This document shows, piece after piece, positions 6,657 through 11,162 of a DNA stretch of 11,162 nt; within the stretch, counting starts at the first letter, position 1, and each line of letters starts with the position of its first letter. Origin of the DNA: Rugosimonospora sp036494675. GTDB lineage: Bacteria; Actinomycetota; Actinomycetes; Mycobacteriales; Micromonosporaceae. The notes beneath the pieces are model-generated. The model saw nothing but the letters and a program-made list of their open reading frames with translations, was not told the DNA's origin and did not search any database. The stretch lies in NCBI GenBank assembly GCA_036494675.1, contig DASXOA010000071.1, forward strand, positions 1 to 11,162, read 5' to 3'. Made by a program: the position numbers and the translations under genes.

Positions 6657-8714
6657 GTGCGTGGAGACGCTGTTGCCGTACCGGAGTTGACCGCGGAGAT
6701 GGTCGTGGACGGCTCCGCGCCGTCCAACCCCGTGTTGTCTCCCGACGGTCGGCTGGTCGCCTACGCGGTCGCGCCCGTCGGGCGGGCAGGCGAACTTCCG
6801 GTCAGCTCGCTCTGGGTTGTCGCCGCGGACCGAAGTACGCCGCCGCGGAAACTGACCGCCGGCACGGCGGAGGACGCGTACCCGCAATGGGCACCGGACT
6901 CGGAGTCGATTCTCTTCACCTCCGACCGAGCGGAACGAGGAGTGCCGCAACTGCACCGGATCCGGATCGATGGTGGCGAGGCGGAGGCGCTGAGCACCTG
7001 GCGGGCCGGCATTTCGGATCACTATCCGCTGGCCGACCCCGATCTGGTCGCGGTCGTCGCGGAGGACGAGCCGGACGACGAGGACGAGCGTCGGGACATG
7101 GAGCGGGACGACGCCATCGTGTGGGGCCAGCGGAGCCGTCCTGCCCGCCTGCGGTTGCTTGACGTGCGGACGCGCGAGGTCCACACCGTGGACGCGTTCG
7201 GTGACCGGCACGTTGTCGAGGTGGCTCAACGTCCGGACGGTGGTCCGCTCGCGGTTCTGACCTGGGCCACGCCGGAGCCCGACCCGGGCATGTTCGCGCC
7301 GGAACTGCATGTGCTGGACCCGCGGAGCGGCGCGACCCGGGAGCTCGGACCGGCGGTGGCGGAGGCAACCTCGCTCGCCTGGTGGAACTCCTCGCCCGCC
7401 CGATCGACTGCCTCACCCATCGACGACCCCGACGCCGGCTGGCACGTGGCGTACCTGGCGATGACCCCACCCGGCCACGTCGGCGGGATGGCGGTGTTCG
7501 ACGTGGCTGTCCCGGCGACCGGTACGGCGGGTGCGCACCGCAACCTGACCGCCGGAATGAGCGCCTGCCCGTCGGATCTCGTCCAGGTCGCCGGCGATGG
7601 GCCACTGGCGTTGGTCGCCGACGGCCTCGACACCTCGATTCACCGGCTCGACCCGGCCGCACACCGCTTCGTAGGAGTGTCCCAAGTGGACGGTCTGATC
7701 GAGTCTCTCACCGCGAGTCGAACCGGCGGGGTTGTCGCGGGCCTGGTCAGCACCTCGTACGAACCGCGAAACGTCCACGCCGGACCCGCCGCGGGGCCGC
7801 TCGTGAGGCTCAGCGACACCAGGCCCGAACTCGGCGACATCCGGTGGGGAGCCCAGGAACGCCTGCGCTACCAGGCAGCCGACGGGCTGACCCTCGACGG
7901 TCTGCTGATCCTGCCGGTGGGGAAGTCGCGGGAGGATGGCCCGTTCCCGCTGATTACCTGGGTACACGGCGGCCCGTACGGCCGGTACGCCGATCGGTTC
8001 ATGCTCGACTGGGCTCCTTCCGGGCAGTGGTTCGCGACCGCCGGTTACGCGGTCTTCCTGCCCAATGCGCGAGGCGGGAAGGGCCACGGGCATGACTTCG
8101 CGGCCAGGGTCGCGGGTGCGGTCGGTATCGACGACTGGACGGACATTCAGGCCGGAATCGATCTCCTGGTGGCCGGCGGCGTGGCCGACCCCGACCGGCT
8201 CGGCATCGGTGGGTGGAGCCAGGGCGGCTTCATGACAGCCTGGGCGGTGGGTCAGACCGTCCGGTTCAGAGCCGCGCTGATGGGGGCGGGTATCTGCGAC
8301 TGGGGGATCCAGGTCGCCAGCGGCGAGTACGGGACCTACGATACCGAGTTGGCCGGCAGCGCGGGCTGGGAAGGTACCGGCCCGCACCGGCACGACCGGC
8401 TCAGCCCGATCTCCTTCGCGTCGAGAATCACCACCCCGGTACTCATCCTGCACGGCGAGGAAGACACCAACGTGCCGGTGGCCCAGGCGGAGTACTTCCA
8501 CCGTGCGCTTCGCCGGTTCGGGATCGAACACGAGTACGTCGTCTACCCGCGTGAGGGCCACCGGATCGCGGAACGCGCGCACCAGATCGACCTGCTGCGC
8601 CGTGCCCGTGCGTGGTTCCACCGGTGGCTCGGCGACCCGGCGGACCGCTCCACGGTGGACAGTCGCGGGTCGCGCCGGCTACCCGGGCGAGTGCTGCGGC
8701 ATCCTCAGTCGTAG
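6657..8714 (+). CDS. S9 family peptidase (prolyl oligopeptidase / acylaminoacyl-peptidase-like)
   Basis: This 685-residue serine peptidase most likely trims short peptides in the cytoplasm; no signal peptide is visible. The N-terminal part (about 10-390) looks like a seven-bladed beta-propeller that gates the active site, with TolB/WD-like repeats such as NPVLSPDGRLVAYA and YPQWAPDSESILFTSD. The C-terminal part (about 405-660) is an alpha/beta-hydrolase domain. It has the oxyanion motif VHGGPYG at 436-442 and the nucleophile elbow GGWSQGGF with Ser521. Asp603 in HGEEDTNVP and His635 in PREGHRI complete the triad. The GTG at 6657 has GAGAGGGG six bases upstream. Its last 10 bases overlap the end of the convergent membrane protein gene. 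The acidic stretch at 135-152 is an insertion in the propeller. Exact substrate class is uncertain. Confidence 0.95.
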   Translation: MRGDAVAVPELTAEMVVDGSAPSNPVLSPDGRLVAYAVAPVGRAGELPVSSLWVVAADRSTPPRKLTAGTAEDAYPQWAPDSESILFTSDRAERGVPQLHRIRIDGGEAEALSTWRAGISDHYPLADPDLVAVVAEDEPDDEDERRDMERDDAIVWGQRSRPARLRLLDVRTREVHTVDAFGDRHVVEVAQRPDGGPLAVLTWATPEPDPGMFAPELHVLDPRSGATRELGPAVAEATSLAWWNSSPARSTASPIDDPDAGWHVAYLAMTPPGHVGGMAVFDVAVPATGTAGAHRNLTAGMSACPSDLVQVAGDGPLALVADGLDTSIHRLDPAAHRFVGVSQVDGLIESLTASRTGGVVAGLVSTSYEPRNVHAGPAAGPLVRLSDTRPELGDIRWGAQERLRYQAADGLTLDGLLILPVGKSREDGPFPLITWVHGGPYGRYADRFMLDWAPSGQWFATAGYAVFLPNARGGKGHGHDFAARVAGAVGIDDWTDIQAGIDLLVAGGVADPDRLGIGGWSQGGFMTAWAVGQTVRFRAALMGAGICDWGIQVASGEYGTYDTELAGSAGWEGTGPHRHDRLSPISFASRITTPVLILHGEEDTNVPVAQAEYFHRALRRFGIEHEYVVYPREGHRIAERAHQIDLLRRARAWFHRWLGDPADRSTVDSRGSRRLPGRVLRHPQS

Positions 8715-9364
8715 ACGCGCGTGTTCCGGCGTGCGCGCCAGTGCTGGTACGCGGCGGCGGGGCTGCGGCGTACCGGGTCGGCCGCGGCTGGGGCTACGGT
8801 CGCGATCGGAGCCTCCTGGGCCGGCAGCGCGAGTACCCACCGCCGTATCGCCCACAGGGCGGATACCAGGAAGACGACCAGGGCCAGCCGTACGACGGTC
8901 AGGAAGAGCTGAACCCGGTCGTCGTGCCGCAGCGAGGCGGCCAGCGTCGCGACGCTGGTCCGGTCCACCGCCTGGGGCGTTCCGAAGCAGGTGAGTACCA
9001 GCATCGCCAACCAGCCGACCCGCCAGGCCATGACGCCCCAGTGCCGGCGCAGCCCGCCGTCGTCGCCGTTGTGGCGGCGCACCCATCTGCGCGTTGTCCT
9101 GTACCAGAGCCCGAAGGTCACGCTGTAACCCACCGCGACCAGGACTCGCAGCACCGCGACCACGCGCTCCTGATCGGCGTCCCGTTGCAGGGTGTCCACG
9201 TCAACGGGACCACCGGTCGCGATCGCCTGCAGCAGCCGCGCATCCCGCAGCAGCAGCGGAATCGTCACCGCCAGCAGGGCCGCGTACACGAGCGACAGTG
9301 CGACGCTTGTCCATATCCCCGCACGCCAGCCGCTGCCGGGCCGTACCCGCGGAGCCGCCCCCAT
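8705..9364 (-). CDS. Four-helix membrane protein, possibly DUF4328-like
   Basis: I do not recognise a function. The 219-residue product has four likely membrane helices at about 17-39, 68-88, 108-127 and 151-172. A long loop follows helix 1, and the C-terminal tail is Ala/Pro-rich then basic (residues 180-219). The segment FGLWYRTTRRWVRR after helix 2 and the overall layout recall the DUF4328 group of actinobacterial membrane proteins. That match is from memory and weak. ATG 9364 is chosen since MGAAPRVRPGSGWRAG leads straight into helix 1; an in-frame ATG at 9448 would add 28 residues and run into the protease promoter. The stop overlaps the peptidase stop by 10 bases on the opposite strand. 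Confidence 0.75.
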   Translation of the reverse strand: MGAAPRVRPGSGWRAGIWTSVALSLVYAALLAVTIPLLLRDARLLQAIATGGPVDVDTLQRDADQERVVAVLRVLVAVGYSVTFGLWYRTTRRWVRRHNGDDGGLRRHWGVMAWRVGWLAMLVLTCFGTPQAVDRTSVATLAASLRHDDRVQLFLTVVRLALVVFLVSALWAIRRWVLALPAQEAPIATVAPAAADPVRRSPAAAYQHWRARRNTRVYD

Positions 9365-9431
9365 GATCGTCACACCGAGATGATCCGGAGTCCGGACAGG
9401 CGGCGGAATCACCCGAACGGTCAGGACGCTC

Positions 9432-9459
9432 TTGACGGTGTCGATCATGAGCGTACGCT
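9432..9459 (+). promoter_or_regulatory. Strong promoter of the secreted protease (leaderless type)
   Basis: TTGACG (9432-9437) and TACGCT (9454-9459) are separated by 16 bases and fit the main actinobacterial sigma consensus well. The GTG start at 9466 lies exactly six bases after the -10, where transcription would begin, and no Shine-Dalgarno site is present. The -10 is embedded in the perfect palindrome AGCGTACGCT (9450-9459), which could also be a binding site. Confidence 0.65.
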
Positions 9460-9465
9460 GTCGGC

Positions 9466-10287
9466 GTGTTAGCACGCATGAGATCGGGGTACGCTCCGGC
9501 GGCCCGGCGTCATCGGCTGTTCGCAATGCTGGCCGCGAGCGCGGTAGGGCTCGCGCTGATCTGGACCCCGGTGGCGGCAGCCGCCGCGCGGCCGATCCCC
9601 ACCGCGCGCACCTTCAACGGAGTACCCGGCGTCGGCGCGTTGTTTCTGAACGGGACCTCCCAGGCCCATTCCTGCACCGCCGACGTGATCGACAGTCCCG
9701 GGGGAGACCTGGTGCTGACCGCGGCGCACTGCCTGTCCGGCGACGGCCGGGGCGCCCAGTTCGCGCCGGGTTACCACGACGGCACGACGCCGTACGGGGT
9801 GTGGCAGGTCACCGCCGCGTACGTCGATCCGCACTGGCTGTCCACACAGGACCCCCAGCACGACTACGCCTTCCTGAGGATCGCGCCACAACGGCGCAAC
9901 GGGCACCTCGTGCGACTCGGGGACGTCGTGCCCGGGTACCGGCTGGGGACCGCGCCGCAGCCCGGCGACCGTGTCCAGGTCGTCTCCTACCCGTACGGCA
10001 TCGACGACAAGCCCATCACCTGTACGGTGCCGACCTACGCGCTCACCGGCTACCCGGCGTTCGACTGCCACGGATACGTCGGCGGCACCAGCGGCTCGGG
10101 CTGGCTGGCCCCCAGCGGTCGATCCCAGGCCGTGGTGGGTCTGATCGGCGGCCTGCACCAGGGCGGCTGCGTCGAGTACACCTCCTACAGTCCCCGCTTC
10201 GACGGCGACACGGTCGCGCTGTACCGGCGCGCGGCGCACGGCGGAGTCTCGGACGTCCTGCCGGAGCCCGGCAGCGACGGCTGCTGA
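9466..10287 (+). CDS. Secreted trypsin-like serine protease (S1 family)
   Basis: This is a 273-residue exported protein of the chymotrypsin fold. The N-terminus has arginines at 12-17, a hydrophobic stretch at about 18-41, and a likely signal-peptidase site after the alanine run (around VAAAAA, before RPIP). The catalytic triad is visible: His88 in LTAAHC, Asp133 in QHDYAF, and Ser209 in GGTSGSGW, a variant of GDSGGP. Cys70 and Cys89 should form the usual disulfide next to the histidine; Cys186, Cys201, Cys235 and Cys273 may pair too. The GTG at 9466 fits a leaderless transcript; ATG 9478 is the alternative. With the GTG start the second codon is TTA, a rare leucine codon that in Streptomyces depends on the bldA tRNA. 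Target proteins are unknown; nutrient proteolysis is likely. Confidence 0.92.
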   Translation: MLARMRSGYAPAARRHRLFAMLAASAVGLALIWTPVAAAAARPIPTARTFNGVPGVGALFLNGTSQAHSCTADVIDSPGGDLVLTAAHCLSGDGRGAQFAPGYHDGTTPYGVWQVTAAYVDPHWLSTQDPQHDYAFLRIAPQRRNGHLVRLGDVVPGYRLGTAPQPGDRVQVVSYPYGIDDKPITCTVPTYALTGYPAFDCHGYVGGTSGSGWLAPSGRSQAVVGLIGGLHQGGCVEYTSYSPRFDGDTVALYRRAAHGGVSDVLPEPGSDGC

Positions 10288-10304
10288 GCGGCAGGCCCGC
10301 CGGA

Positions 10305-10511
10305 AAACGACAGGCGGCGGCGGTGGAGGGCTTGACCCGCGCCATCGCGGTCGACCACGGGCCAGCCGGCATCCGCACCAACGCGGTCGCGCTCGGCTCG
10401 ATCGGAACAGACCGATTCGAGCGGTACCGGGCCGAGCACCAGGTACCGGTCGTCGCCGGCCCGGCGGGGGCACGCGCGTCGTGCGTGGGCGTGGTAGGAA
10501 GGCCGCCATGA
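10305..10511 (+). pseudogene. 3' remnant of a short-chain dehydrogenase gene
   Basis: The frame from about 10311 reads AAAVEGLTRAIAVDHGPAGI followed by RTNAVALGSIGTDRFERY. This is the segment after the catalytic Tyr/Lys in classical SDR proteins (usually SKAAVEGLTRALAVDHG...IRVNAVAPG). There is no start, no Rossmann N-terminus and no catalytic tyrosine, and the upstream sequence is the protease stop. After 10440 the similarity fades, though VGRPP near the TGA at 10509-10511 may echo the GRPEE motif. It fills most of the 220-base gap between the protease and the next gene. It differs from the SDR gene at 3542, so it is not a copy of that one. Confidence 0.65.
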
Positions 10512-11162
10512 TGAAGCGTGGACGGCGTGTGTCCTGCATCGCGGGTGTGGCAGCCGCCGTGCTGCTCAGCGGAATCGGCGCGATGTGGCTGCTCCGGTGG
10601 GGCGACGCCACCCGGTCGCCGTCGCTGCCCCGCCACCTGGCCGGGCCGGGTCTGTTCACTTCGGACGGGCGCCGGTCGCCGCTCGGGGCCGCCTCGGTCG
10701 CTTTCCGCGGCCAGCATTCGCACCGAACGACGACATCGCGTACCAGGTCGGCACGCCTTCGAGCCGGGCCCGGAAGGGTTGGACTCCTCTGCGGATCGCA
10801 TCGTCGACTTCCGCCCCCAGGATCCGGCTTCGGACGACGGTGACGACTACGACTACCTGTACGAGGTCGAGAACCTCGACGAGGTGTACGGCTCACGGGT
10901 GCTCCTGCTGACCGGCAACGGAGCGCCCCGCACGCTCCTCTCCGGCGGCGACCAGGCGGGGTCGGTGGACGTCGCCGACTCCCTCATTCCGGGCCTGGCG
11001 AACACTGGTGGCGTGACCCGGAACGGGTACCCGCCGATACTCACCGGTACCCATCTTCTCGAAGCCGGAGTCGTCGCGGTTCTCGCACTGCTCGTGGCCT
11101 GGATCGTCGCCGTCATCAGGCGGGCGGTGCGCAGGCGCCGAGCGAACACCGGTCACGAGGCT
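10508..11162 (+). pseudogene. Membrane-anchored protein gene with two apparent frameshifts, runs off the window
   Basis: I do not recognise the family. ATG 10508 (or 10511) follows a good AGGAAGG site. The first frame encodes a membrane helix at about residues 9-29 and continues to ASVAFRGQ (to 10714). Coding character then moves to another frame, AFAPNDDIAYQVG (10714-10752), and then to a third, HAFEPGPEGLDSSADR (from 10752), which stays open to the window end. Both steps look like one missing base: CAG-GCA has become CAGCA, and GGC-CAC has become GGCAC. The joined protein would have an outer domain rich in Asp and Tyr, then a second membrane helix (LLEAGVVAVLALLVAWIVAVI) and a basic cytoplasmic tail. 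It is either a pseudogene or an intact gene with sequencing errors. The 3' end is missing. Confidence 0.7.

Noticed and set aside
7413..8621. Open frame of 402 codons on the minus strand opposite the S9 peptidase
   Set aside because: It lies wholly within the peptidase gene, whose catalytic motifs are clear, and its translation resembles no family.
8612..9472. Plus-strand open frame of 286 codons opposite the membrane protein gene
   Set aside because: It is rich in Arg, Gln, Pro and His and has no domain; the minus strand has four clear hydrophobic helices.
9469..10896. Long minus-strand open frame across the protease, SDR remnant and next gene
   Set aside because: High GC suppresses stops in this frame. 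It covers a gene with an intact catalytic triad and reads as Arg/Pro-rich noise.

Overview
The window is very GC-rich, with GC-ending codons, GTG starts, few Shine-Dalgarno sites and AT-rich patches only at promoters. It reads as an actinomycete chromosome, probably a filamentous Streptomyces- or Micromonospora-like organism. That placement is an inference from composition and gene families. I see no tRNA, rRNA, transposase, phage gene or CRISPR array.

Layout, left to right. The window opens with the 3' end of an ANTAR-domain regulator. Next comes argG (argininosuccinate synthase, the long E. coli-like type), preceded by an AT-rich promoter with three TGCAT half-sites spaced exactly 10 bp apart. 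These read as two overlapping ARG boxes, and the transcript is probably leaderless. Tail to tail with argG lies a crotonase-superfamily gene that resembles 6-oxocamphor hydrolase. A TetR-family regulator diverges from it, and the gap between them holds two palindromic operators 21 bp apart laid over a good promoter.

A decayed sigma-factor fragment follows. Then comes a likely operon: a short-chain dehydrogenase-like protein with an abnormal active site, a SigG/ECF56-like sigma factor with a C-terminal SnoaL-like domain, and a membrane acyltransferase whose start overlaps the sigma stop. After a small UACG-tetraloop hairpin lies an S9 prolyl-oligopeptidase-family peptidase. Its stop overlaps the end of a convergent four-helix membrane protein gene.

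The right end holds a secreted trypsin-like protease with a strong leaderless-type promoter and a TTA codon at position 2. It is followed by a short remnant of another SDR gene and a membrane protein gene that runs off the window and appears to carry two single-base frameshifts.

Most of this is ordinary accessory and housekeeping content. I did not find a convincing new multi-gene system. The best leads are the regulatory architectures (ARG boxes, TetR operators, leaderless TTA protease), the atypical SDR next to the sigma factor, and the double frameshift at the right edge.
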